Assembly: GCA_938008435.1 (NCBI GenBank)
Contig: CALLKK010000003.1
Coordinates: forward strand, 1 to 64,000
Origin: an uncultured Steroidobacter sp.
GTDB lineage: Bacteria > Pseudomonadota > Gammaproteobacteria > Steroidobacterales > Steroidobacteraceae
DNA length: 64,000 nt
Direction: 5' to 3'
In this document: in pieces, positions 34,905 to 43,382 of the stretch
Layout of the letters: each line of letters begins with the position of its first letter
Numbering within the stretch: position 1 is the stretch's first letter
Position numbers and translations under genes: made by a program
Notes under the pieces: model-generated
Database searches by the model: none
The model's input: only the letters and a program-made list of their open reading frames with translations
What the model was told of the DNA's origin: nothing

Positions 34905-36224
34905 ATGCTCAATCCGTCCTTTGCTTCGACATCACTGCTCGGCTGCCTTCTGCTTGCGATCGGCCTCAGCGGCTGCGGGCGCGCCTCCGAGCCGGCTTCC
35001 GCGCCATACGACACTGCAAGAGCCGGCAGCGTCGCGACCGGGCGCTATCCGAATCTCTTCGCCGAAGCCGGGTACGCGCAGGCCGACATCGACGCGAAGA
35101 TCGCGCGTGCGTTCGAGCAGCTCTTCCACGGCGATCCCGACAACGAAGCGGTCTATTATCCGGCGGGGAGCAACGAGCACGGCCCGCTCGCCTATATCTC
35201 CGATATCAACAACGCAGACGTCCGCTCCGAGGGCATGTCGTACGGCATGATGATCGCCGTCCAACTGGACAAGAAGGCCGAGTTCGACGCGCTGTGGAAT
35301 TGGGCGATGACCTACATGTATCACACGCGCGAAGATCATCCGGCGCGCGGCTTCTTTGCGTGGTCGCTCAAGACGACGGGCGAGCCGCTCGACGAAATGC
35401 CGGCTCCGGACGGCGAGGAACACTTCATCACGGCGCTTTACTTCGCCGCGGCACGCTGGGGCAACGGCACCGGCATCTACGATTACAAGGGCGCGGCAGA
35501 CCGGATACTCACCGACGTCCTGCATCGCGAGCCGATCACGGGCCCGACGCAGCGCGGCGTGATGACGGCGCACGCGCTGTTCGATCCGGAAGTAAAGATG
35601 GTGCGCTTCACGCCCGACGCCGTGAACAAGGATCACACCGATCCGTCGTATCACTTGCCCGCCTTCTATGAAGTCTGGGCACGCGTGGGGCCCGAGGCCG
35701 ACCGCGCGTTCTGGGCGGAAGCCGCCCGCGTGAGCCGCGATTACTTCTATCGCAGCGCGCATCCCAGGACAGGATTGACGCCGGACTACGGCAACTTCGA
35801 TGCGACGCCGTGGGCGGCGCCGTGGCGACCGGAAGCCGTCGACTTCCGTTACGACGCGTGGCGCTCCGCGATGAATTGGTCGGTCGATTGGTCGTGGTGG
35901 GCCAAGGATCCGCGCCAGGTGCAGCTCAGCAATCGCCTGCAGGCCTTCTTCGAATCCGAAGGGCTCGACCGCTACGAAAGCCTCTACACGCTTGCAGGGG
36001 AAAAGCTGGGCGGTGGTCAAACGACGGGATTGGTGGCGATGAACGCGACGGCGAGCTTGGCCGCCGATCATCCGCGGCGCCTCGACTTCGTGCGCGCGCT
36101 GTGGGAACAGCCGATTCCGACCGGCCGCTATCGCTATTACGACGGCATGCTCTACCTGCTCGCGCTGCTCCATTGCAGCGGCGAGTTCCGCGTCTACGGC
36201 GTCAGCGACGCAGCGAACCGCTGA
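34905..36224 (+). CDS. Glycoside hydrolase family 8 lipoprotein, exo-oligoxylanase-like
   Basis: This 439-residue exported lipoprotein has the lipobox LSGC at residues 21-24 and a GH8 (alpha/alpha)6 barrel. The catalytic acid is the Glu in VRSEGMSYGMMIAV; other conserved stretches are LDKKAEFDALWNWAMTYMYH, GFFAWSL, DGEEHFITALYFAAARWG and FRYDAWRSAMNWSVDWSWW. The short barrel with HTREDHPARG resembles reducing-end xylose-releasing enzymes (Rex) more than endo-glucanases, an inference from overall pattern. AGGA lies about 10 bases before the ATG. It would release monosaccharides in the periplasm. Confidence 0.93.
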   Translation: MLNPSFASTSLLGCLLLAIGLSGCGRASEPASAPYDTARAGSVATGRYPNLFAEAGYAQADIDAKIARAFEQLFHGDPDNEAVYYPAGSNEHGPLAYISDINNADVRSEGMSYGMMIAVQLDKKAEFDALWNWAMTYMYHTREDHPARGFFAWSLKTTGEPLDEMPAPDGEEHFITALYFAAARWGNGTGIYDYKGAADRILTDVLHREPITGPTQRGVMTAHALFDPEVKMVRFTPDAVNKDHTDPSYHLPAFYEVWARVGPEADRAFWAEAARVSRDYFYRSAHPRTGLTPDYGNFDATPWAAPWRPEAVDFRYDAWRSAMNWSVDWSWWAKDPRQVQLSNRLQAFFESEGLDRYESLYTLAGEKLGGGQTTGLVAMNATASLAADHPRRLDFVRALWEQPIPTGRYRYYDGMLYLLALLHCSGEFRVYGVSDAANR

Positions 36225-36235
36225 GGCGACGATCA

Positions 36236-36268
36236 CCGCACGCTCGACGATTCGCGTCGAGCGTGCGG
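36236..36268. terminator. Strong hairpin between convergent GH8 and dehydrogenase genes
   Basis: CCGCACGCTCGACG at 36236-36249 pairs perfectly with CGTCGAGCGTGCGG at 36255-36268 (14 bp, loop ATTCG). It lies between two converging stop codons and probably ends both transcripts. There is no U-run. Confidence 0.75.
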
Positions 36269-36283
36269 ACCGCGCAGGTGAGG

Positions 36284-36892
36284 CTACTCTGCCCAGGTCC
36301 TACCGTTGCCGGCTTCGGCCAGCGGCACGCAGCGATACTCGCCCGGCACCGAGCTGTGCTGCAGGACTTGCGTGCAGCCGACCTCCGACGAGAAGAAGCC
36401 GAGCAGCGTCAGCTCCTTCGTCATCATCAGGAACTGCTGGCCGGTATCGCCGTTCGTCGCGCCGGTGCGCATTCCCAAGAGCGCTTTCTCGTGCACGTGG
36501 CGCACATAGTCGACGCGCGTACCCGCATCGAGCTTGAGGAAGTCGCGCCCATGCCGCGCGCGCGCACCCGCTTCGAAGGCATTGAGTCCTTCGAGATAGC
36601 GATCCTGGTCGCGCTTCGGGTACGTGTCCTTGAGCATAAGATCGATGAATGCAGGTACGCCGACGTCCTTCGCGCCCGGCGTATCGGTGCGCGGAATGAG
36701 AATGTCCGCGACTTCCTCCACGAGCGCCGCCTGCGCCGCCGTGAAGAACACCGGCGTCCATGTGCCCGTCGGCGTCTTCGCCGTGCAGCCCTGCAGTATG
36801 CCCAACACCGCCGGCGCGGAAACCGCGCCGCCCATCAAGTAAGCCACGCGCTTGATCAGCTCACGGCGATCGAGAGTCGGATTCAGGCTCAT
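36284..36892 (-). CDS. Gluconate 2-dehydrogenase subunit 3 family protein
   Basis: This 202-residue protein is the small helper subunit that accompanies GMC-type dehydrogenases. It begins with a Tat-like signal (DRRELIKRVAYLMGGAVSAP) and has the family stretches LVEEVADILIPRTDTPGAKD, VPAFIDLMLKDTYP and FFSSEVGCTQVLQH. In characterised complexes this subunit carries the Tat signal that exports the catalytic partner, which itself has none, as is the case here. Its ATG overlaps the stop of the upstream dehydrogenase gene (ATGA). Confidence 0.92.
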   Translation of the reverse strand: MSLNPTLDRRELIKRVAYLMGGAVSAPAVLGILQGCTAKTPTGTWTPVFFTAAQAALVEEVADILIPRTDTPGAKDVGVPAFIDLMLKDTYPKRDQDRYLEGLNAFEAGARARHGRDFLKLDAGTRVDYVRHVHEKALLGMRTGATNGDTGQQFLMMTKELTLLGFFSSEVGCTQVLQHSSVPGEYRCVPLAEAGNGRTWAE

Positions 36893-38571
36893 AGATTGCG
36901 TCGCTTCAGTTCTTCGACAGCGTAGTTGGCGGCGCGGGCCGTCAACGCCATGTAGGTGAGCGAGGGATTCACGCACGCCGAGGAGGTCATGCACGAGCCG
37001 TCCGTGACGAACACGTTCTTGCACGCGTGCACCTGATTCCAGGCATTCAATACCGAGGTCTTCGGATCGCGCCCCATGCGCGCCGTGCCCATCTCGTGAA
37101 TGCCGAGACCGACGCCGATTTCGGCATCGAACGGGCGCACGTTCTTGAAGCCCGCCGCTTCGAGCATCTCGACCGCATCCTGCATCATGTCCTTGCGCAT
37201 CTTGCGTTCGTTCTCCTTGAGCTCGGCGTCGAAGGCCAGCACCGGCAGGCCCCACTTGTCGGTACGCGTCCGATCGAGCGTCACGCGATTCTCGTGATAC
37301 GGCAGCATCTCGCCGAAGCCGCCGAGATAGATGTACCAAGGACCGGGCGTGGCCGCTTTCGTCTTGATATCCGCGCCGAGCACGTCCTGCGTGACCACCG
37401 ATGTCCAGCCCGTGCGCCCCGCATGTCCTTGATAGCCGAAGCCGCGCACGTAATCGCGCTTGTCGTTACCGATGTTGCGATAGCGCACGATGTACACGCC
37501 GTTCGGCCGCCGCCCTACGTAGTACTTGTCGTCGAAGCCTTCCACCTCGGCGCTCGCGCCGACATTGAGATGGTGGTCCATGATGTTGCAGCCGAGCTCG
37601 CCGCTGTCGTTGCCAAATCCGTTCGGGAACCGGTTCGACACCGAGTTGAGCATGATGAAAGTCGAGCCGAACGTCGAAGCGCACAGGAAGATCACGCGCG
37701 CGAAGAACTCGTGATGCTGGTTCGTCTCGGCGTCGATCACGCGCACGCCGGTCGCGCGATTCTTCTTCTCGTCGTAGATGATCTCGTAGACGATCGAGTT
37801 GGGCCGCAACGTCATGTTGCCGGTCTTCTCGGCAGCCGGCAGCGTGCTCGACAGGCTGCTGAAATAAGCGCCGTACGGGCAGCCGCGCATGCAGCGATTG
37901 CGGTATTGGCACAGTCCGCGCTGCGGGCTGTGCGGCAACAATGCGGTCAAGTGCGCAGCGCGCCCGATCGTCAGTCGCCGCCCGAACTTCTCGGCGAGCA
38001 CGTCACGGAAGTACTTCTCGACGCAGTTGAGCTCCATCGGCGGCAGGAACTTACCGTCGGGCAACTGCGGCAAACCCTCCGCCTGTCCACTCACGCCGAT
38101 GAACGATTCGACGTAGTCGTACCACGGTGCGAGATCTTCGTAGCGAATCGGCCAGTCGACGCCGTGCCCGTCGCGCGCATTCGCCTCGAAGTCTATGGGG
38201 CTCCAGCGATAGCTCTGCCGTCCCCAGACGATCGAGCGACCGCCGACCTGGTAGCCGCGCATCCAGTCGAAGCGCTTGATCTCGGTGTAGGGATTGTCGA
38301 CGTCGTCGACGAACCAGTGTTTGGTGGCTTGCGTGATCGTGTAGCCGGTACGAGCCTGAACGCCTTGCCGTTCGAGGTCGCGTTGGGTGGGTCGGCCGGC
38401 GTATTCGAACTGCCAAGGTTCGAGCGTTGCTGTCGGATATTCGCCGTGCCGGACCATACGCCCGCGTTCCAGCACCAATGTTTTCAGCCCCTTCTCCGTG
38501 AGCTCTTTTGCGGCCCACCCGCCGCTGATACCGGTCCCCACGACGATCGCGTCGTACGTGTTGTTATCCAT
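36889..38571 (-). CDS. GMC oxidoreductase, FAD-dependent sugar/polyol dehydrogenase
   Basis: This 560-residue flavoprotein begins with the FAD-binding VVGTGISGGWAAKELTEKG and ends in the GMC_oxred_C domain (GLGIHEMGTARMG, VTDGSCMTSSACVNPSLTYM). The cysteine set C-x5-C-x3-C in GLCQYRNRCMRGCPYG matches the iron-sulfur motif known from bacterial FAD-glucose dehydrogenases. It has no signal peptide and is probably exported with the Tat-bearing small subunit. The substrate may be glucose, gluconate or a related sugar. No third cytochrome c subunit is adjacent, so the electron acceptor is not encoded here. AGGGGG precedes the start. Confidence 0.93.
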   Translation of the reverse strand: MDNNTYDAIVVGTGISGGWAAKELTEKGLKTLVLERGRMVRHGEYPTATLEPWQFEYAGRPTQRDLERQGVQARTGYTITQATKHWFVDDVDNPYTEIKRFDWMRGYQVGGRSIVWGRQSYRWSPIDFEANARDGHGVDWPIRYEDLAPWYDYVESFIGVSGQAEGLPQLPDGKFLPPMELNCVEKYFRDVLAEKFGRRLTIGRAAHLTALLPHSPQRGLCQYRNRCMRGCPYGAYFSSLSSTLPAAEKTGNMTLRPNSIVYEIIYDEKKNRATGVRVIDAETNQHHEFFARVIFLCASTFGSTFIMLNSVSNRFPNGFGNDSGELGCNIMDHHLNVGASAEVEGFDDKYYVGRRPNGVYIVRYRNIGNDKRDYVRGFGYQGHAGRTGWTSVVTQDVLGADIKTKAATPGPWYIYLGGFGEMLPYHENRVTLDRTRTDKWGLPVLAFDAELKENERKMRKDMMQDAVEMLEAAGFKNVRPFDAEIGVGLGIHEMGTARMGRDPKTSVLNAWNQVHACKNVFVTDGSCMTSSACVNPSLTYMALTARAANYAVEELKRRNL

Positions 38572-38732
38572 TGCACCCCCTGATGAGTGGAGCCAAGAAC
38601 TCTAGCCAAAGATTGGCCTGACCGCCACGCCCGGCGGCGCGACCTGTTGTCAAGTAAAGTAAGGGAACTGCAACACGGCGGGGCACTGCGGACGATGGAC
38701 TGCGCCCCGCCCAGCGAGCGTTACCTTCGTCC

Positions 38733-39380
38733 ATGTACCGCCTTTTCATTTTCGATTTCGACGGCACCCTCGCCGACAGCGCCGGCTGGGTCATGCGCAC
38801 CTTCAACGACCTCGCCGACGAACATGGGTTCCGGCGCGCCAGCGAAGAAGAGCTGCGCATGCTCCGTAGACGCAGCAACCGCGAGATCATGCAGCACCTC
38901 GGTGTGCCCGCCTGGAAGCTCCCGCGCATCGTGGCCGATGCGCGCCGGCGCCTGACGCGCGACATTCACGAGATCAAGCTCTTCGACGGTGTCGAAAACC
39001 TGCTGACAACGCTCCATGCCGCCGGCGCGCGGATTGCGGTCGTCACGTCGAATTCGGAGGAGAACGTGCGCTCGGTGCTCGGCGCACGGACGGCCGCGCT
39101 CGTGCACCAGTACGACTGCGGCGCCTCGCTCTTCGGCAAAGCGCGCAAGCTGCGCAACGTCGTCGCCCGCAGCGGCATTGCCCGTGAGCAGGCGATCGCG
39201 ATCGGCGATGAAACTCGCGACATCGACGCGGCTCGCGAAGCGGGACTTGCGAGCGGCGCCGTTACTTGGGGCTATGCCACCGAAGCGGTCTTGAGCGCGC
39301 ACGCACCGACGCTGGTGCTGCGGACCATGGAGGAGATTGCCGCGCTCGCGGCGCCCGTTACCAGGACAGGATCTCTTTGA
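38733..39380 (+). CDS. HAD-superfamily hydrolase, phosphoglycolate phosphatase-like
   Basis: This 215-residue phosphatase has the HAD motifs: FDFDGTLADS with nucleophile Asp10 (residues 8-17), IAVVTSNSEE (motif II), Lys in LFGKARKLRNV (motif III) and IGDETRDIDAAREAG (motif IV). A helical cap follows motif I, as in Gph-type enzymes. The substrate is not determined. The start lacks a clear ribosome site. Its last 23 bp overlap the end of the convergent Usp gene. Confidence 0.9.
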   Translation: MYRLFIFDFDGTLADSAGWVMRTFNDLADEHGFRRASEEELRMLRRRSNREIMQHLGVPAWKLPRIVADARRRLTRDIHEIKLFDGVENLLTTLHAAGARIAVVTSNSEENVRSVLGARTAALVHQYDCGASLFGKARKLRNVVARSGIAREQAIAIGDETRDIDAAREAGLASGAVTWGYATEAVLSAHAPTLVLRTMEEIAALAAPVTRTGSL

Positions 39381-40281
39381 AATTCACGGGCTTTACGACG
39401 AGCACATCGCACGGCAAACGCTCGAGCACACGTTCGGCCGTGCTGCCGATGAACAGCCGCTCGAGGCCGCTGCGCGCGATCGCGCCCATCACGACGATGT
39501 CGGCCGCAAGCCTCTCTGCCTGACGCGGCAACACCTCGCTCGCGACACCGAGCTCGAGGTGCGTATGCTCAGGCGGCAGTCCGTATTGCTCGGTCAGCGC
39601 ACGCAGCTCCGCGCGCTTGTGCTTCTCTTCTTCCGCGAACACCTCCGGTGTCAAAGTGTTCGCCATCGGCGCCCCGACATTGGCAGCGGTCGCCGCAACC
39701 GTAAGCGGAATGTAAGCGTGCACGGCGTGCAGCGCGCCGTCCAAATGCCGAGCTAGCAGCGCCGCCCATTCGAGAATCCGGTGATCGAGCGCCGCGGGCT
39801 TGTCGTTGAGGTGTCCCGGATCGACCGCGCCCACGATCGTGGGATGCGCCTGCCACGTCGTGTTCTTCGTGAGCAGCAACGGCACGGGGCACGCGCGAAT
39901 CAGCTGCCAGTCGGTGTTGGTGAACAACGTGCGCTTGAGCACGGAGTGATGGTGCGTGTCCTTGAGGACGAGATCGGCGCACGTGCGGCGCGTACGGTCG
40001 ATGAGCCCATCTGCAAGGCGCTCGGCCACCTCGACGCTCGTACACACGTCGAGCCCTGAGCGACGTAGCGGCTCTGCCAACCCTTCGAGCATCAGTCCGA
40101 GATCGAGCGATGCAGCGCCGGACGGTGCGAGCAGCCGCGCCTCACGCGCCGCTTTCGTATCGCAGACGTACAGCTCGATGCGTGCTCCGAGCACGCGCGC
40201 GAGCCGCTCGGCCTTCTCGACGCACGGATGTTCCTGAGCCGTCGGATCGACGATAACGAGAATGCACTCCGGTCGCGCCAT
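39358..40281 (-). CDS. Tandem universal stress protein, UspE-like
   Basis: This 307-residue protein has two Usp domains. The second shows the ATP-binding pattern VMGAIARSGLERLFIGSTAERVLERLPCDVLVVKP (G-x2-G-x9-G-S/T), while the first (CILVIVDPTAQEH to VPLLLTKN) lacks it, as in UspE. Usp proteins support survival under low oxygen and starvation. GAGGG precedes the start, which lies 10 bp after the cytochrome c gene, so the two are probably one transcript. Confidence 0.92.
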   Translation of the reverse strand: MARPECILVIVDPTAQEHPCVEKAERLARVLGARIELYVCDTKAAREARLLAPSGAASLDLGLMLEGLAEPLRRSGLDVCTSVEVAERLADGLIDRTRRTCADLVLKDTHHHSVLKRTLFTNTDWQLIRACPVPLLLTKNTTWQAHPTIVGAVDPGHLNDKPAALDHRILEWAALLARHLDGALHAVHAYIPLTVAATAANVGAPMANTLTPEVFAEEEKHKRAELRALTEQYGLPPEHTHLELGVASEVLPRQAERLAADIVVMGAIARSGLERLFIGSTAERVLERLPCDVLVVKPVNFKEILSW

Positions 40282-40291
40282 GGCCGTTCCC

Positions 40292-41002
40292 TCATTCCTC
40301 CACGAAACCGTCGTCGCGCAGCCGCGCGCGATCGCGCGTCGGGCCCGTAAGCCGCGACAAGTAATCCGCTAGTCCCTTGATCTCCTCGGTATCGAGGCTG
40401 TCGAGGAACAAGACGAGCTCGTTCTCGACATTGGCGCGATGCGCGCTCGCAAGCTCGCGCATCTGCTGCACCAAGTACGCATAGTGCTGATTGCGCAATG
40501 ACGGCACGAAGCCGTCGTCGTCGCCGCGTGCATCCTCACCGTGACAGGAGGCGCACCACTGCTGATAGGACGCTTCGCCGAGCTTGAGCCACTCGCCGTC
40601 GCCGGTCTGCGGCCGCGCGGCCGGCTGTGCCGCACTCAGATAGGCCGTCAGATCGGCCCAGTCCTGCGGCTCGCTCACTTGCTCGCGCGCGAGCACGACG
40701 TGCATCCGCGTGGCGTGCCGCTCGAGCTCGGCGAAATCGGCGAGCTGCTTGATGAGATAGGAACGCCGCTGACCGGCGAGCGCGGGAACAAGCTCGGCGG
40801 GATTGCCCGACGCATCGGCGCCATGACAGCTTGCGCAATGCGTTCGGAACAGCTCGCCGCCGCGCTTGGCGTTCGGTTCGAGCTCGAGCGTGGTGCTGAC
40901 GAGACGATCGACGCGCTCCGCATTGGACCAGGCAGGATCGATCGGCAGGAGCCAAACGAACGCCAGTGCGCTGGCCAGAACCGATGCTCGATAGCGCGTC
41001 AT
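40292..41002 (-). CDS. Diheme cytochrome c, c4-like
   Basis: This periplasmic 236-residue protein has a signal peptide (about residues 1-26, LASALAFVWLLPIDPAWS) and two heme c sites, both CASCH, each in a c4-type domain (THCASCHGADASGN and QWCASCHGEDARGDDDG). The second sites follow as VPALAGQRRSYL and VPSLRNQHYAYLVQQM. Cytochromes of this type shuttle electrons to terminal oxidases, including cbb3, which is encoded 14 kb away. It is co-oriented with the Usp gene downstream. Confidence 0.93.
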   Translation of the reverse strand: MTRYRASVLASALAFVWLLPIDPAWSNAERVDRLVSTTLELEPNAKRGGELFRTHCASCHGADASGNPAELVPALAGQRRSYLIKQLADFAELERHATRMHVVLAREQVSEPQDWADLTAYLSAAQPAARPQTGDGEWLKLGEASYQQWCASCHGEDARGDDDGFVPSLRNQHYAYLVQQMRELASAHRANVENELVLFLDSLDTEEIKGLADYLSRLTGPTRDRARLRDDGFVEE

Positions 41003-41161
41003 ATCACCAGCCTGCTCTCGGGCCGCGAACGGCCGAATTACTTGTTGAGTGTTTCGCTCTTTCGGCGAGCGGGAACCATGCGGGAATTCGCGTAGCGCCT
41101 GCCTGTCGCGCGAAGCCGGCCACGGGATGATGCGTGCGCGCCGCAGCGCACGCCGCTTCGA

Positions 41162-42805
41162 TCAACCCGCTTGCGAGCGCAATGTTTCGGCGCTGCCGCT
41201 TTGTGTCCGCGCGGCGAGACTCAGCTCTTCGATGGCCTTGATGAGCGCTGTAGTATCGACCGGCTTGCTCAAGAACACACAAGCGGGAACGGCGCTTCGC
41301 ACCGAGCGCGCCACCGACGGCAGATCGCCGCTCAAGATGATGCCCGCCACGTCATAGCCGAAGCGCTCGCGCAGCGTCAGCAGCATGTCGAGCCCGGTGT
41401 GTTTCTCGTCGAGGTGATAGTCGGCGATGACGACATCGCCCGGCCGCAACGCTGCGAAGAGCGGCTCGGCCTCTGCAGCCGAAGCGGCGCTCTTGATGTC
41501 GTAGCCTTCGAGGCGCAGGAACAGCTCCGTGGCCGTGCGCACCGACTCGTTGTCCTCGACGAGGATCAGTCGCGCGGTGCTGCTCGGCGACAGCTCCGCG
41601 CCTTGCGAATCGGTCGCGCTCGCCTCCTGCCCCGAAGACAGAACGTTCTTACGCGGAATGGCCACACGCACCTGCGTGCCTTTGCCGATGGTCGAGGTGA
41701 CGGTCACCGTCATGCCGAGCAGGCGCGAAACTTCGCGCACGATCGCGAGCCCCAAGCCGACGCCCATGCGCTTCGCGCCGTGCGTATCGACTTGGTAGTA
41801 CTCGTCGAAGATGCGTTCGAGCTTGTCGGCAGGAATGCCGATGCCGGTGTCGGTCACCGTCACGGTCAGGCCGTCCGCGTCCGCGACGCAAGCGACGTTC
41901 ACGGTGCCGCGATCGGTGTACTTGATGGCATTGCCGATCAGGTTCTGCAGCAGCTGGTAAAAGAGCGTCCGGTCGGTCGAGATCACCGCCGGCGCAGGAT
42001 CGAACTGCAAGACGAGCCCGCGCGTGCGAGCGGAGGACTGAAACTCCGCATGCAGCTCGTCGAACAGCTCTTCGATCGAGACCGACGTCGGCTTGGGCTC
42101 GATCGCCCCCGACTCGAGGCGGCTGATGTCGAGCAGCGCATCGAGCAGGCGCGTCATCGTGTCGATCGCGTTCTGCTGCTGGGACAAGAGCTCGCGTACG
42201 TCCGGCGCCGTGACCATCTTCTGCATCGCGGCGTTGAGCAGGCGGATCGATTGCAGCGGCTGACGCAGGTCGTGGCTTGCGGTCGCAAGGAAGCGGCTCT
42301 TGGCGCGATTGGCCCGGTCGGCCTCTTCGCGCGCAGCGATCAGCGCCTCGTTGATGCGCTGCCGCTCGGTGATGTCGCGAATCGCGGCCGCCACGTACAG
42401 CTTGTCTTCGATGCGGAAGGGCGCGAGGCGAATCGCCGCGGAAAACTCCGAGCCGTCCGCGCGCCGCGCCGCCAGATCGGCGATGCGTGCGCCCATCTCG
42501 CGCTTGGAGGGTTTACGCAGGAAGCTCGCGACGTGCTCGTGATGCCGCCCGCGCAGGCGCTCGGGCACCAGCACGTCCATGCTCTGACCGATGAGGCTGG
42601 CGGGCTCGTACCCGAACAGCTCCGATGCCGTATCGCTCGCGAATCGAATCTTGCCCCGATCGTCGACGACGATCAGCGCATCAGGCGAGAAACGCAACAA
42701 ATGGCGGGTGATCTCCCCAAGCTCATCCATCGAAAAGTCGCTTGCGATCGGGACCGAATGGGCGGTGGATGTAAAGGCTAGCATGAGAGGGGGAGGCAGC
42801 GTCAT
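41162..42805 (-). CDS. Soluble hybrid histidine kinase: PAS, HisKA, HATPase, receiver
   Basis: This 547-residue sensor kinase has no membrane segment. The PAS domain is at about 30-150 (DALIVVDDRGKIRFASDTAS to AAIRDITERQR). His178 in TASHDLRQPLQSIRLL is the phospho-acceptor, the HATPase is at about 275-385 (NLIGNAIKYTD, GIGIPADKLERIFDEYYQ), and the receiver at about 412-530 has Asp462 in VIADYHLDEKHTGLD. No heme-binding His typical of FixL could be assigned in the PAS. The start is uncertain: ATG 42805 lacks a good ribosome site. It may feed the neighbouring FixJ-like regulator. Confidence 0.92.
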   Translation of the reverse strand: MTLPPPLMLAFTSTAHSVPIASDFSMDELGEITRHLLRFSPDALIVVDDRGKIRFASDTASELFGYEPASLIGQSMDVLVPERLRGRHHEHVASFLRKPSKREMGARIADLAARRADGSEFSAAIRLAPFRIEDKLYVAAAIRDITERQRINEALIAAREEADRANRAKSRFLATASHDLRQPLQSIRLLNAAMQKMVTAPDVRELLSQQQNAIDTMTRLLDALLDISRLESGAIEPKPTSVSIEELFDELHAEFQSSARTRGLVLQFDPAPAVISTDRTLFYQLLQNLIGNAIKYTDRGTVNVACVADADGLTVTVTDTGIGIPADKLERIFDEYYQVDTHGAKRMGVGLGLAIVREVSRLLGMTVTVTSTIGKGTQVRVAIPRKNVLSSGQEASATDSQGAELSPSSTARLILVEDNESVRTATELFLRLEGYDIKSAASAAEAEPLFAALRPGDVVIADYHLDEKHTGLDMLLTLRERFGYDVAGIILSGDLPSVARSVRSAVPACVFLSKPVDTTALIKAIEELSLAARTQSGSAETLRSQAG

Positions 42806-42928
42806 GCAGCAAGTACGGGCAGTGTCAGGAATGCGGTGCGAGCCGCGGCACGAGGCCGCGGCCTGCGGCGCATGTCGGCATCGCCCGACCTGGTGCTTCG
42901 ATGGATGGCCGGCGGCTGCAGCCGCGTG

Positions 42929-43294
42929 TTATTCGTCGACGTCCAAGGCGCATTCGATACAGGTGCCTGCATAGGGAACGACCGCCAGACGTGTCGGCTC
43001 GATCGCTCCCCCGCAGATTTCGCAGGTGCCGTAGGTCCCGGCACGCAGTCGCGCGAGCGCCGCATCGATTTGCGCCAGCTCTTCCTGGGTCGCGGCCCCG
43101 ATCGCTTGCAACGGTTCGTCGTTCTCTTTTTGAATAGCTTGGTCCGCGAAGTCGGGCACCAAAGGGTCGTTTCGGTGCGCCACATCGCGCCGCACACGCC
43201 GATCTCGTTCGGCCAGCTCCTCACGCCGGGCGAGCAGACGTGCCATGATGGCTTCGTAGTGGGGGCGCTGCGTGACCGCGGTCTGCGCGTTCAT
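42929..43294 (-). CDS. DksA/TraR-type C4 zinc-finger protein
   Basis: This 121-residue protein resembles short DksA homologues that bind the RNA polymerase secondary channel and work with ppGpp. The coiled-coil tip motif DxxDxA is present as DFADQA, and the zinc finger CEIC-x17-CIEC is complete. It is shorter than E. coli DksA (151). GAGGAGCG precedes the start. It diverges from the kinase-regulator pair across 88 bp, in the middle of low-oxygen genes, and may help reset transcription there (inference). Confidence 0.9.
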   Translation of the reverse strand: MNAQTAVTQRPHYEAIMARLLARREELAERDRRVRRDVAHRNDPLVPDFADQAIQKENDEPLQAIGAATQEELAQIDAALARLRAGTYGTCEICGGAIEPTRLAVVPYAGTCIECALDVDE

Positions 43295-43382
43295 GGTTCG
43301 CTCCTCGTCGGTTCCGAGTGCCTCCAAGATCCCCCGACAGCGCTCGTCTGTCTCTAAGGGGCTGGCGTAAGCTTATGCGGGG

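Noticed and set aside
43363..43378. A sigma-54 promoter upstream of the sensor-less kinase
   Set aside because: A GG and a GC are present, but the spacing is one base off the required GG-N10-GC and the flanks do not match.
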